Source: Hyphomonadaceae bacterium (GTDB lineage Bacteria; Pseudomonadota; Alphaproteobacteria; Caulobacterales; Aquidulcibacteraceae). Taken from it: DNA of 64,000 bases. The stretch spans positions 124,001 through 188,000 of the forward strand of contig JAHBYF010000003.1 in assembly GCA_019636095.1 (NCBI GenBank). Reading direction: 5' to 3'. Numbering within the stretch: the first letter of the stretch is position 1; every line of letters begins with the position of its first letter. Positions 51,814 to 60,538 of this stretch are shown piece by piece. A program made the translations under genes and the position numbers. Under the pieces are notes generated by a model. That model did not search any database. It was not told the DNA's origin and was given only the letters and a program-made list of their open reading frames with translations.

Positions 51814-53346
51814 ATGTTCGGTAAGCGAGGCATAGGCGACGCTCCCGGCGCTGCGCCGACGACACCTGTCGCCGCGCCCGCCGCACGCGTGCAAGCTGCC
51901 GCTACGCCTCGTCAGACCGCAGTCACGCCGCCACAGCCGACCGCCCGCACCGCAGCGCCGCCCCCGGCCGCGCGTCCCACCTCATCAGCGCCTGCGTCAC
52001 GTCCAGCCGCGCCGGCAGCGCCGCCGCCGCCGCGAACGCCAGATCCGTCCGAGAGCGGCGACTATCGCTCGGAAGCCTACTACCGCGTCAAATCCACGAT
52101 CTTCAACGCGTTGATCGAAACCATCGACCTGACGCAGCTTGCGCAGCTCGATCCGGAATCCGCGCGCGATGAAATTCGCGACATCGTCGCCGAAATCATT
52201 TCGATCAAGAACGTCGTCATGTCGATCGCCGAGCAGGAAGCCCTGCTCGACGATATTTGTAACGACGTCCTCGGCTACGGCCCGCTTGAACCGCTGCTCG
52301 CGCGCGACGACATCGCTGACGTCATGGTCAACGGCGCCAACGCCGTGTTCATCGAAGTCAACGGCAAGATTTCAAAGACCGGCATCCGCTTCCGTGACAA
52401 CGGCCAGCTGATGAACATCTGCCAACGCATCGTCAGCCAAGTCGGCCGCCGCGTTGATGAAAGCTCGCCAATCTGCGACGCGCGCTTGCCAGATGGGTCT
52501 CGCGTCAACGTCATCGTGCCGCCGCTGGCGATCGATGGGCCCACGCTCACCATCCGGAAGTTTAAGAAGGACAAGCTGAAACTCTCCAATCTGGTGGAGT
52601 TCGGCTCGATCTCGCCTGCAGGCGCGAAAATCCTGCAGATCATCGGCGCCTGCCGCTGCAACGTCCTGATCTCCGGCGGTACTGGTTCGGGCAAGACGAC
52701 GCTGCTCAACACGCTGACCGCCTTCATCGACCCGACCGAACGCGTCATCACCTGCGAAGACGCGGCCGAACTGCAGCTACAACAGCCGCACGTCGTACGC
52801 CTCGAAACGCGGCCGCCGAACCTCGAAGGATCCGGCCAAGTCACGATGCGCGACCTGGTCAAGAACTGTCTGCGTATGCGTCCTGAGCGGATCATCGTCG
52901 GCGAAGTCCGGGGCAGCGAGGCGTTCGACTTGCTGCAAGCCATGAACACCGGCCACGACGGCTCGATGGGCACGCTTCACGCTAACACCCCGCGCGAAGC
53001 ACTCTCCCGTCTTGAATCCATGATCACGATGGGCGGGTTCTCGCTGCCGCCGAAAACCATTCGCGAAATCATCGTCGCCGCTGTCGACGTCGTCATCCAA
53101 GCCGCGCGTCTGCGCGATGGTTCGCGCCGCATCACGCAAATTACCGAAGTTCTCGGCCTCGAAGGCGACACCATCATCACCCAAGACCTCATGCTCTACG
53201 AGATCCAAGGTGAAGATCAGAACGGCCGCATCAATGGCCGTCACAAGGGCACCGGCGTTGGCCGCCCGCGCTTCTGGGAACGCGCCCGCTATTTCGGCCT
53301 GGAGAAAGAACTCGCGCAAGCGCTCGACGAAACGGAGGCCGCGTAA
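51814..53346 (+). CDS. cpaF: Tad pilus ATPase CpaF/TadA
   Basis: A 510-residue cytoplasmic secretion ATPase that powers pilus assembly. A Pro/Ala-rich N-terminal region of about 80 residues is followed by a helical domain (LLDDICNDVLGYGPLEPLLA), Walker A ISGGTGSGKTTLLNTL near residue 288, the acid box VITCEDAAELQLQQPHVV, Walker B RMRPERIIVGEVRGSEAFD and a His box TGHDGSMGTLHANTPREALS. All key motifs are complete. Confidence 0.97.
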   Translation: MFGKRGIGDAPGAAPTTPVAAPAARVQAAATPRQTAVTPPQPTARTAAPPPAARPTSSAPASRPAAPAAPPPPRTPDPSESGDYRSEAYYRVKSTIFNALIETIDLTQLAQLDPESARDEIRDIVAEIISIKNVVMSIAEQEALLDDICNDVLGYGPLEPLLARDDIADVMVNGANAVFIEVNGKISKTGIRFRDNGQLMNICQRIVSQVGRRVDESSPICDARLPDGSRVNVIVPPLAIDGPTLTIRKFKKDKLKLSNLVEFGSISPAGAKILQIIGACRCNVLISGGTGSGKTTLLNTLTAFIDPTERVITCEDAAELQLQQPHVVRLETRPPNLEGSGQVTMRDLVKNCLRMRPERIIVGEVRGSEAFDLLQAMNTGHDGSMGTLHANTPREALSRLESMITMGGFSLPPKTIREIIVAAVDVVIQAARLRDGSRRITQITEVLGLEGDTIITQDLMLYEIQGEDQNGRINGRHKGTGVGRPRFWERARYFGLEKELAQALDETEAA

Positions 53347-54326
53347 TGGATACTGCGGTCGTCATTTCTGTCCTCGCCTTCGTTGCAATCGGCGGCGCGG
53401 GCGTTGCGCTGACAGGCAACAAGAACCAGCCGGCCACCGCTAACAAGCGCGTCAAAGCCGTGGCTGGCGCCAAGGCCGTTGATCGGCGCAAGCAAGCGAC
53501 AGAGATCGCCGCGCTGAAGCGCCGCCAGTCGACCGCTGAAGCGCTCAAGGAGCTCTCGAACAACGAAAAGCAATCACGCAAGCGCCGCGTGTCGGTAAAG
53601 GGCCAGCTCGCACAAGCTGGCTTGAACGTAACCCAGGTCCACTTCTGGATCGCATCAGCCATCGTTGGCGCCATCCTCGGCATCGCTGGTCTCTTGATGC
53701 AAGGCTATATCGGCGCAGCGATGGGCTTCTTCATCGGCTTGCTTGGCTTGCCACGGTGGGCGCTCGGCGTGATGGTCGAAGGCCGCCAGAAAAAATTTGG
53801 CAACCAACTCGCAGACGCCATCGACATCATCGTCCGCGGCGTCAAATCCGGCCTGCCGCTGAACCAATGCCTGCGCATCATCGCAGCTGAAAGCCCGGAG
53901 CCGCTGAAATCCGAATTCCAATCTCTGGTCGACGCCAGCGCCATGGGCGTGCCGCTCGATCAGAGCATGCAGCGTATGTACGACCGCATGCCGCTGCCGG
54001 AAGTGAACTTCTTCTCTATCGTGCTCGTCATTCAACAGAAGACCGGCGGCAACCTCTCGGAATCGCTGGGCAACCTTTCCTCGGTGCTGCGCGCGCGTAA
54101 GCTGATGAAGGAAAAGGTCAAGGCGCTGTCGTCGGAAGCGAAGGCTTCAGCCATGATCATCGGCTCGCTGCCGATCGTCGTCATGTGCATGGTCTACTTC
54201 ACGCGTCCCTCCTACATCATGATCTTGTTCAACGAACCTGTCGGCAATCTCATCCTGCTGGGCGCTGCCTGCATGATGTCGATGGGCATCTTCGTCATGA
54301 ACAAGATGGTCAACTTCAAGTTCTGA
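53346..54326 (+). CDS. tadB: Tad pilus membrane platform protein TadB
   Basis: A 326-residue inner membrane protein with an N-terminal anchor, a charged stretch, then the T2SSF domain: DAIDIIVRGVKSGLPLNQCL, RIIAAESPEPLKSEFQSL, MPLPEVNFFSIVLVIQQKTG and GNLSESLGNLSSVLRARKLM. It overlaps cpaF by one base. With TadC it forms the platform on which CpaF acts. Confidence 0.95.
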   Translation: MDTAVVISVLAFVAIGGAGVALTGNKNQPATANKRVKAVAGAKAVDRRKQATEIAALKRRQSTAEALKELSNNEKQSRKRRVSVKGQLAQAGLNVTQVHFWIASAIVGAILGIAGLLMQGYIGAAMGFFIGLLGLPRWALGVMVEGRQKKFGNQLADAIDIIVRGVKSGLPLNQCLRIIAAESPEPLKSEFQSLVDASAMGVPLDQSMQRMYDRMPLPEVNFFSIVLVIQQKTGGNLSESLGNLSSVLRARKLMKEKVKALSSEAKASAMIIGSLPIVVMCMVYFTRPSYIMILFNEPVGNLILLGAACMMSMGIFVMNKMVNFKF

Positions 54327-54336
54327 GGGCGCGCTG

Positions 54337-55314
54337 ATGGATATCGTCAAAACCCTCACCGACCCGCTGCTGATAGCAGGCGTGCTTGGCGCCGGCGCCT
54401 GCTTCGCCACCATCGTCACCATCGCCGCCCCTTCGCTCGCCGAAGACAAGCTCGGCTCGCGCCTGAAGGAGGTCGCCAAGAAGCGCGAAGAACTGCGCAA
54501 ACGTTCGCGCGCCGAACTGGCCAAAGGCTCAGGCTCGCTGCAACACAAGGACGCCAACTCCTTCGCCAAAGGCCTCGTCGACAAGCTCAACCTGCAAAAG
54601 GCGCTTGCCGACGATACGCTGACCGAAAAGCTCGTGCGCGCCGGCCTCCGCGGCCACGCCGCGCAGACCATGTTCTACTTCTATCGCGCGGCGCTGCCGA
54701 TTGGCTTCGGCTTGGCCGCTCTCGCCTATGTCGTGTTCATGGGCCACGACATCAGCATGCAGATGAAGCTCGTCGCCGTCGTCGGTGGTGTCGCCGCCGG
54801 CTTCTACGCGCCGAACATCTATTTGAAGAACATGGCCGACAACCGCAAAACGAAGATCATGTCTTCGTTCCCGGACAGTCTCGACATGATGCTGATCTGC
54901 GTCGAGTCCGGCATGTCGATCGAAATGGCGCTGCAACGCGTCGGCGTCGAAATCGCCACCGCCTCGGTCGAACTCGCAGAAGAATTCTCACTCACCACAG
55001 CCGAGCTCTCCTACCTGCCCGAGCGCCGCATGGCCTACGAAAACCTCGCGCGCCGCACCGATCACCCAGGCGTCAAGGCAGTCGCTATGGCGCTGACGCA
55101 AGCTGAGAAGTACGGCACCCCTGTCGGCCAGGCGCTGCGCGTCATGGCGAAGGAAAACCGCGATCTGCGTCTTGCCGAAGCCGAGAAGAAGGCCGCCTCG
55201 CTGCCGCCGAAGCTGACAGTTCCGATGATCCTCTTCTTCCTGCCGGTGCTCTTCGCCGTGATCATCGGCCCGGCGCTCATCCAAGTCAGCCACATGATGA
55301 ACGGCCAGCACTGA
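54337..55314 (+). CDS. tadC: Tad pilus membrane platform protein TadC
   Basis: A 325-residue inner membrane protein of the T2SSF family: MDIVKTLTDPLLIAGVLGAG as an N-terminal segment, then DSLDMMLICVESGMSIEMAL, SLTTAELSYLPERRMAYENL, ADDTLTEKLVRAGLRGHAAQ and a C-terminal LPPKLTVPMILFFLPVLFAV. It follows tadB by 10 bases and ends the plus-strand operon. Confidence 0.95.
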   Translation: MDIVKTLTDPLLIAGVLGAGACFATIVTIAAPSLAEDKLGSRLKEVAKKREELRKRSRAELAKGSGSLQHKDANSFAKGLVDKLNLQKALADDTLTEKLVRAGLRGHAAQTMFYFYRAALPIGFGLAALAYVVFMGHDISMQMKLVAVVGGVAAGFYAPNIYLKNMADNRKTKIMSSFPDSLDMMLICVESGMSIEMALQRVGVEIATASVELAEEFSLTTAELSYLPERRMAYENLARRTDHPGVKAVAMALTQAEKYGTPVGQALRVMAKENRDLRLAEAEKKAASLPPKLTVPMILFFLPVLFAVIIGPALIQVSHMMNGQH

Positions 55315-55320
55315 ACTCGC

Positions 55321-55869
55321 CTACCCGGAAGTGGTTTGCCTCTCCACTTGCCACTGCGGTGGTGCTTCGATCAGGTCGTCTATGAATAGAGACACCAACA
55401 TCGCTTGGCTGCTCACCCCGGCCTTTGCGTAAATCTGGCTGAGCTGCGACCGGATCGTTCCAGCAGCAGCGCCGCGTAGTTGGGCTATCTCGGCGATATC
55501 GCACCCTTTCAACGCAAACAGCGCGACCTCCCCCTCCCCCTTGGACAATCCCCATTGCTGAAAGCGCGCAGCGATATGATCGGCGAATGCGCCACGGGCG
55601 CGGATCAGCGACTGCTCCTTTCGGTGCAGTTCGCGGGTCAGCCGGATGATGTTGCGCGAGGCGGCTATCACACCAGCGAGCAACGCCAGGGCAATGACGC
55701 ACTCCATCGTCAGATCCAGACTTAGCCCCTTCGCCAGAAGTTCATCTTCGAAGCCATCGACGACGAAGTAAGCGGCAGCCGCAATCTGGAGCGCCATCAG
55801 CGCCACCGGAAGCGCCAACCGCCACTCTTTTGCCGCGGCTTGGGCGCGGGCAGTGTCAGGCTTATTCAT
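55321..55869 (-). CDS. Membrane-anchored LuxR-type HTH regulator
   Basis: A 182-residue protein with two membrane segments (LALPVALMALQIAAAAYFVV and LTMECVIALALLAGVIAAS) followed by a LuxR/GerE helix-turn-helix: LSKGEGEVALFALKGCDIAE, IAQLRGAAAGTIRSQLSQIY, AKAGVSSQAMLVSLF. There is no receiver or ligand domain, so the signal may be read in or near the membrane. ATG at 55869 is preferred over one at 55920. It is convergent with the tad operon, 6 bases from tadC. Confidence 0.8.
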   Translation of the reverse strand: MNKPDTARAQAAAKEWRLALPVALMALQIAAAAYFVVDGFEDELLAKGLSLDLTMECVIALALLAGVIAASRNIIRLTRELHRKEQSLIRARGAFADHIAARFQQWGLSKGEGEVALFALKGCDIAEIAQLRGAAAGTIRSQLSQIYAKAGVSSQAMLVSLFIDDLIEAPPQWQVERQTTSG

Positions 55870-55973
55870 AGGACATTCGCTTAGTGGCCTGCATTTGAGC
55901 GCCTGCTTATGGGCGAACACGCCCTAAAGACTTAGCAATCGCTCCTCACTTCGTTCAACGATGAGGCAAAGGC

Positions 55974-56780
55974 GTGACGCAGACCAGCAACGATGCCCTG
56001 ACAAAAGTCCCCGCCATCACTCTGGGCTTTTGGATCATCAAAATCCTGGCCACCACGTTCGGCGAAACCGCCGGCGACAGCGTTTCGATGTCATGGCTGG
56101 GCGAAACCACGGCCAATGCGCCAACCTCGTTCTGGCAAAGCGGCTATCTGATCGGCACCGGAATTTTCGGCGCCGTTCTAGCGCTCTTGGTAGTCGTCCA
56201 AATCCTCGCCAAGCGCTTCAACCCCTGGCTTTATTGGGCGACGATCATTGCCTCCACCACTGCCGGCACGACACTGGCCGACTTCGCCACCCGGTCGATG
56301 GGCATCGGCTATCCGGGTGGATCACTCCTATTGCTGGCTTGCGTCCTGGCGTCGCTGTTCGTCTGGCGCCAGTCCCTGGGCACGGTGTCGGTAAGTTCGG
56401 TGCACGAGCCGAAGGCCGAACTGTTCTATTGGCTCACCATCACCTTCTCGCAAACCCTCGGCACGGCTTTGGGCGATTGGATCGCCGACGGGCCGCTTGG
56501 CTATCTGGGCTCGGCGGTCATTTTCGGCGGCCTCCTCGCCTTCATCGCGCTCGCCTACTTCCGCACGTCGATCGATCGCGTTGCGCTGTTCTGGGCAGCC
56601 TTCATTCTCACCCGCCCCTTGGGCGCGGTGGTCGGCGACTTCCTGGACAAGCCGCACGAGCGCGGTGGCCTGGAACTCAGCCGACTGTGGGCCACGACTG
56701 TGCTGGGCGTCGCAATCGTCGCGTTGATTTTTATCTTCCGGCAACGAGCTGCACCCGCCGACGCACGCGAGGCGCACTAA
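55974..56780 (+). CDS. Multi-pass membrane protein (COG4705-like, internal duplication)
   Basis: A 268-residue inner membrane protein with about eight segments. It holds two related halves: LGFWIIKILATTFGETAGDS and later FYWLTITFSQTLGTALGDWI; each half has a TxGxTxGD-like motif. This repeat layout matches the uncharacterised COG4705 membrane-anchored proteins. The start is GTG at 55974. The function is unknown, though metal or small-molecule transport has been guessed for relatives. Confidence 0.82.
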   Translation: MTQTSNDALTKVPAITLGFWIIKILATTFGETAGDSVSMSWLGETTANAPTSFWQSGYLIGTGIFGAVLALLVVVQILAKRFNPWLYWATIIASTTAGTTLADFATRSMGIGYPGGSLLLLACVLASLFVWRQSLGTVSVSSVHEPKAELFYWLTITFSQTLGTALGDWIADGPLGYLGSAVIFGGLLAFIALAYFRTSIDRVALFWAAFILTRPLGAVVGDFLDKPHERGGLELSRLWATTVLGVAIVALIFIFRQRAAPADAREAH

Positions 56781-56797
56781 GCCGCCCCCTCGGCTCC

Positions 56798-57436
56798 CTA
56801 CAGAATAGGGTCAATCAGCCAGTCGAGCGTCATGTGTGCGGTGTACGGCGCCAACAGGCCGCCGCTTCGTTTGCCCACCCACGCCCACAGCACCGCCAGC
56901 ACCGCGATTAGCGCCTGAAGCTCAAGCGGATACTGCGCGTGCGTCGCGCCAAACGCGATGCTCGAGATAATAGCGGCCGGCCAAAAGCCGAGCGCTGCGG
57001 TCAACGCCACAAGGATGAAGCCGCGAAAGACATATTCCTCGTAGAAATTCGAGAAGATGTTGGCCGCCATGATCCACGGATTGAGGCGCGGCTCATGAAA
57101 CGCGCCTGCCTGCCCGGTTACAACGAAGAAGCCGACCAGCACCGCAATCGACACAAGCCCAGCGCCGAGCCCCCATCCCAAGCTGCTTAGGCGTAGCGAA
57201 AACCGCATGCCGGGCATCCAGCCTGCACGCGCAAGGACGCTCCAAGCCGCCAGGCAGAACACTGCCGGCAATGTCGAATAGAGAAAAACATGCGGGATCA
57301 GGATCCAGATCCCTTGATACGCGGGGTTATCGAACGCGCCCAGAACCGTATCGCGAACCCACCATGTCGGCCAAAAGCCGATCAGATAAGCCGCAGCCGC
57401 CGCACCGACGAGCGCGCCGCGTTGTCCCAATGTCAT
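56798..57436 (-). CDS. CPBP-family intramembrane metalloprotease
   Basis: A 212-residue membrane protein of the CPBP (Abi) family. The glutamate motif EEYVFRGFI and the later His in SIAFGATHAQYPLELQAL form the active site. Eight membrane segments are likely. Bacterial members cleave membrane proteins or act in immunity to bacteriocins, but most are uncharacterised. GAGAGGGG before ATG 57436 decides the start over ATG 57457. Confidence 0.9.
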   Translation of the reverse strand: MTLGQRGALVGAAAAAYLIGFWPTWWVRDTVLGAFDNPAYQGIWILIPHVFLYSTLPAVFCLAAWSVLARAGWMPGMRFSLRLSSLGWGLGAGLVSIAVLVGFFVVTGQAGAFHEPRLNPWIMAANIFSNFYEEYVFRGFILVALTAALGFWPAAIISSIAFGATHAQYPLELQALIAVLAVLWAWVGKRSGGLLAPYTAHMTLDWLIDPIL

Positions 57437-57603
57437 AGCGCCCCTCTCAGACAGCATCCCTCCCAAGATGCCCGCGCCCGCGCACTTGGATGCGTGCGAC
57501 TTGGCCCGCACGCCCAATCGTGGAAACTCTTCGCGCGCAATGGCCGTCTCTGGCCCGGAGCGGACGCTGACTGTATTAGCAATCGAAGCCTTCGGAGGAT
57601 GTT

Positions 57604-58641
57604 GTGCTCAGGCGTCTCGAAGCCACAGTGCTCGTCTTGGTTTGCGTCAGCCTAACATCTTGTGCGCCTCCGGCGCCGGCTGGCGTTCCGCGCGGAGCGC
57701 ACGCGGCGTGGTCTTTGAAAGGCGACTGGACGTGGACTTGGACTTGGAGCCAAACGCTTGGCTCGGGATGCGTGGTATGGATGGCCAAAGATCGCTGGGC
57801 AGACGTTCAGCTCATTCTCGATTCACACTGCGAAGGTGATCGTGAAGAAGGCTTTCTCGATGGTCGCGGCATCAGTTATTTCAGCAGTTCGGATTTTCTT
57901 GAGTTCCACGGATATTGGCCGTGGACTCAAGAAGAGTATTTCAATTTGATCGAGTTCGACAGTCAGGGAATGACCAGCAACATCCGTCCTTGCCCGCATT
58001 CGCTCTTGCCTGAGCAGATGGATGAGTTGCGAGTGCTTGCGCAAGAAGCGCTCGGGTCAGCAACAACTGATGCAGAGAGGCGGATGATGGCTCGGGTTGT
58101 CGAACGCCTTGCCGTCGCGAACGGTGCAGCGCTCGCGAGCGGGCAAGGCGGCTGCACGGATTTGCCACGGGATCGGTTTCGCGGCGTGCATCCAAGACAA
58201 GACCCTTGGACGTCGCGCCAAATCTCCAACTTCCGCTCCCGGCGAACAACCGACCCTGAGCTTCCAAGACGAACTAGATGCCGGCGCGACGCCCTAAGTC
58301 GACGCGGGCGCCTCGGGGATCGCGTGGGCGCGGAGGCGCGCGCGCAGATAGACGATCGGCGTGACGAGCGTACGCAATATCGCAAGCACAAAGGCCAAGC
58401 CATAGAGCCGCAAGCCAACAAGAAAAAGATCGCCGTCAACCGTGGGCGACGTAAGCGGCTCGGCGACAATCGCGTCGGTCATCGGCTTGAGCGTTCCAGG
58501 TCCCAAGAAGAACAAGAAGTATCCGATCGAACCGGCCACGCCTTCGCGCAGGAAAGCCTCAATCGCTTCCCAGGGCCGAAGCGTTCCGAAGAGGGTTTGC
58601 TGCACGGTTGCGGGGGTCGCCGCATAGCTGAGCCCAAGTAG
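57604..58641 (+). CDS. Hypothetical lipoprotein; C-terminal part probably not real
   Basis: Starts with a lipoprotein signal, MLRRLEATVLVLVCVSLTSC (lipobox LTSC), from GTG 57604 after GGAGGATGTT. The next 190 residues look like a secreted protein with several Trp (WTWTWTWSQTLGSG), acidic stretches and RVVERLAVANGAALASGQGG. From about 58180 the frame turns very basic and runs 348 bases over the opposite gene at 58294. A plus-one frame gives a more normal end with a stop at 58297. A frameshift near 58150-58220 is therefore likely, and the true gene probably ends near 58297. Confidence 0.5.
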   Translation: MLRRLEATVLVLVCVSLTSCAPPAPAGVPRGAHAAWSLKGDWTWTWTWSQTLGSGCVVWMAKDRWADVQLILDSHCEGDREEGFLDGRGISYFSSSDFLEFHGYWPWTQEEYFNLIEFDSQGMTSNIRPCPHSLLPEQMDELRVLAQEALGSATTDAERRMMARVVERLAVANGAALASGQGGCTDLPRDRFRGVHPRQDPWTSRQISNFRSRRTTDPELPRRTRCRRDALSRRGRLGDRVGAEARAQIDDRRDERTQYRKHKGQAIEPQANKKKIAVNRGRRKRLGDNRVGHRLERSRSQEEQEVSDRTGHAFAQESLNRFPGPKRSEEGLLHGCGGRRIAEPK

Positions 58642-59061
58642 CGCGAACATGACCAAGAAGAGCACGACCCGCGCCGCGTTCGCGCCCGAAAGCAAAGCAA
58701 CGGTCTGACCCGGGCGAAGGCGGCGAATAAGCGAGGCGCGTTTCAGATGCTCATCATCGAGCTTGGGGACAAGATCGGGAAACGTCGATCCCAAGATGCC
58801 GATGAATTTGGCTATCAAGTCCGCCAAGACGATGGACAGCATGAGTAGAAAAAGAATGGAGGCAACGCTGCCGTCCTCAATCAGCAGGTTCACTATTTGA
58901 GATGCGCCGGCCACGGCTGCGAACGCAATCAGCGCGATCGCCAAGACTGATCCGCCGACAATGCGGCCGACGAGGCCTATCAGGCCCAGCACAACACCAA
59001 TTGGGTGGGGTCGTTTTTGCTGTTTGGCTTGAGGCTCGTGCGCCGGAGCTCCGCTTTCCAT
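58294..59061 (-). CDS. Hypothetical multi-pass membrane protein
   Basis: A 255-residue protein starting MESGAPAHEPQAKQQKRPHP, with a Gln/Lys/Pro-rich cytoplasmic lead and about five hydrophobic segments (LIGLVGRIVGGSVLAIALIA, VASILFLLMLSIVLADLIAK, VVLFLVMFALLGLSYAATPA, GSIGYFLFFLGPGTLKPMTD, RLYGLAFVLAILRTLVTPIV). No family is recognised. ATG at 59061 is chosen over one at 59127 because it removes an unlikely Cys/Arg-rich lead. It is convergent with the lipoprotein gene. Confidence 0.7.
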   Translation of the reverse strand: MESGAPAHEPQAKQQKRPHPIGVVLGLIGLVGRIVGGSVLAIALIAFAAVAGASQIVNLLIEDGSVASILFLLMLSIVLADLIAKFIGILGSTFPDLVPKLDDEHLKRASLIRRLRPGQTVALLSGANAARVVLFLVMFALLGLSYAATPATVQQTLFGTLRPWEAIEAFLREGVAGSIGYFLFFLGPGTLKPMTDAIVAEPLTSPTVDGDLFLVGLRLYGLAFVLAILRTLVTPIVYLRARLRAHAIPEAPAST

Positions 59062-59219
59062 CGTGATTTGCAACGCTGCGTGCCGCGACGGGTTCCCTTG
59101 AAGGCAACCGCAAGTCCACAAGCCCACGGGCGGCTATCCTACACGCCACGCCCCCTAACCCACTGACTCCAAACACACTGCATCAAAATCTATCCGACAC
59201 CCCCACGGCCACACGCATA

Positions 59220-59963
59220 ATGCCCGCGCACATGCAAACCTCGCCGCCTCCGCAAGCAATACTCCATCCCACCACCGCACTCTGGGAGCGTTTGCGCGCG
59301 CTCTTTGCACGCGTCATCGCCGCCATCGGCGCGCCAGCTCTCCTCGTCACGCTCAACCTTGCACCACGCCTGCGCACCGCCCTCATCCGCCAAATCGCAC
59401 TGATTGAAATCCTCGCGCGCAAATTGCTGCTCGCCGAGGCCGCCGAACATGCGCCACAGGCCCAACGCGGCCCGCGCGTGGTCGAAACAACGCTCGCCGC
59501 CAGCAGACTTTACACACTCCCCCAGACGCAACGCCGCACGCGCTCAAGCGCCCGCATCATCGATCTCAGCAATCCAGAAACTTGGCCGGCGCGCTTTGCA
59601 CTTGCGATTCCGCGCGATCCCGGCACGGTCTCAGACCGCTGCGCCCCACGCATCCGCGCGCTCTGGGGCGACGCGCCGCGGCCGGCGCCAGCGGAGCGCG
59701 CTCGCGGCCAACGCAATTCCGACGCGTTCCTCGTCGCCCGCCGCGCCGAAGCGCTGCGTCGCCTTCTGCACGATCCGTCGCCTTACGTGCGACGCCTTTC
59801 CCGCGCGCGCCGCATCGGCGTGGCGCGATCGCGGCAAGTCATCACGCGCTATGCCTTCAAAGCGCCGCGCCGCTTCGTCGGCGACCGCCACGATCCGTTG
59901 CTCACAGTGCACATCTTCTCAGCCGCCGTCCGCGCGCACGCTCTACTTCTCGATAGCGGCTAA
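59220..59963 (+). CDS. Hypothetical basic protein
   Basis: A 247-residue protein, MPAHMQTSPPPQAILHPTTA and onward. It is rich in Arg and Ala (RRAEALRRLLHDPSPYVRRL, SRARRIGVARSRQVITRYAF) with one hydrophobic stretch (FARVIAAIGAPALLVTLNLA). The C-terminal LLTVHIFSAAVRAHALLLDS looks like a helix. No family is recognised. Codon use looks like its neighbours, so it is likely a real gene. Confidence 0.55.
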   Translation: MPAHMQTSPPPQAILHPTTALWERLRALFARVIAAIGAPALLVTLNLAPRLRTALIRQIALIEILARKLLLAEAAEHAPQAQRGPRVVETTLAASRLYTLPQTQRRTRSSARIIDLSNPETWPARFALAIPRDPGTVSDRCAPRIRALWGDAPRPAPAERARGQRNSDAFLVARRAEALRRLLHDPSPYVRRLSRARRIGVARSRQVITRYAFKAPRRFVGDRHDPLLTVHIFSAAVRAHALLLDSG

Positions 59964-59967
59964 CCCT

Positions 59968-60071
59968 CGTCATTCCGGGGCTTCGCGCAGCGAAGAACCC
60001 GGAACCCATGGGCAAACGAATTGCTGGCAGCCCCTGGCTTCCGGATCACGCTACGCGTGTCCGGAATGACG
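59968..60071. repeat. Palindromic intergenic repeat (about 104 bases)
   Basis: Perfect 11-base terminal inverted repeats CGTCATTCCGG (59968-59978) and CCGGAATGACG (60061-60071) enclose two smaller palindromes (CTTCGCGCAGCGAAG and CACGCTACGCGTG). The sequence type (GTCATTCCGG...CCGGAATGAC) is a widespread dispersed repeat of alphaproteobacteria. Only one copy was seen here. Confidence 0.85.
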
Positions 60072-60135
60072 AAAGTCTGCTTGCGGCCCAAAACGGACAT
60101 TTGCGGCGGCGGTGTGACCCGGTAAATTCGCGGAT

Positions 60136-60492
60136 ATGGGCCGCGCTTTGATTGATCCTGAGAATTCGTTTTGGCGCAACGCGGCGGGCGTGGTTGCGGC
60201 GGCGATCCTCATTCCCATCGCGATGGTCGTGAAGCTGATTTCGATGCCATTCGAGAAGCCAGCCAAACGAACGGCGGAGGAAGTTGCTCAATACCTGCGC
60301 GGCTTTCTCTACGAGTCAGGTGGCGAGTGGGACTGGGACGACTTCACCAGCGTTCCGCTCGCCGATCCAAGCCTAGAGTCGATCAGACAGCGGGCGGCTA
60401 GCGTCGAATTGCCGATCACCGAACAAGGGCGTCGCACACTCGTCGCGTTGCTCGGGGAAGCAGAGGCCGCGAGCGCAAGTCGCCGGGCTTAA
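60136..60492 (+). CDS. Hypothetical protein with one membrane segment
   Basis: A 118-residue protein: MGRALIDPENSFWRNAAGVV begins it, followed by AAAILIPIAMVVKLISMPFE as a likely membrane helix, then a cytoplasmic acidic domain (AQYLRGFLYESGGEWDWDDF and TSVPLADPSLESIRQRAASV). The WDWDDF and SLESIRQ parts are typical of small alphaproteobacterial proteins of unknown function. No family is recognised. Confidence 0.65.
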   Translation: MGRALIDPENSFWRNAAGVVAAAILIPIAMVVKLISMPFEKPAKRTAEEVAQYLRGFLYESGGEWDWDDFTSVPLADPSLESIRQRAASVELPITEQGRRTLVALLGEAEAASASRRA

Positions 60493-60538
60493 CTTCCGCT
60501 CCCGGCGAAGAGCAGACGCGACGTCACGAACGCGGCTT

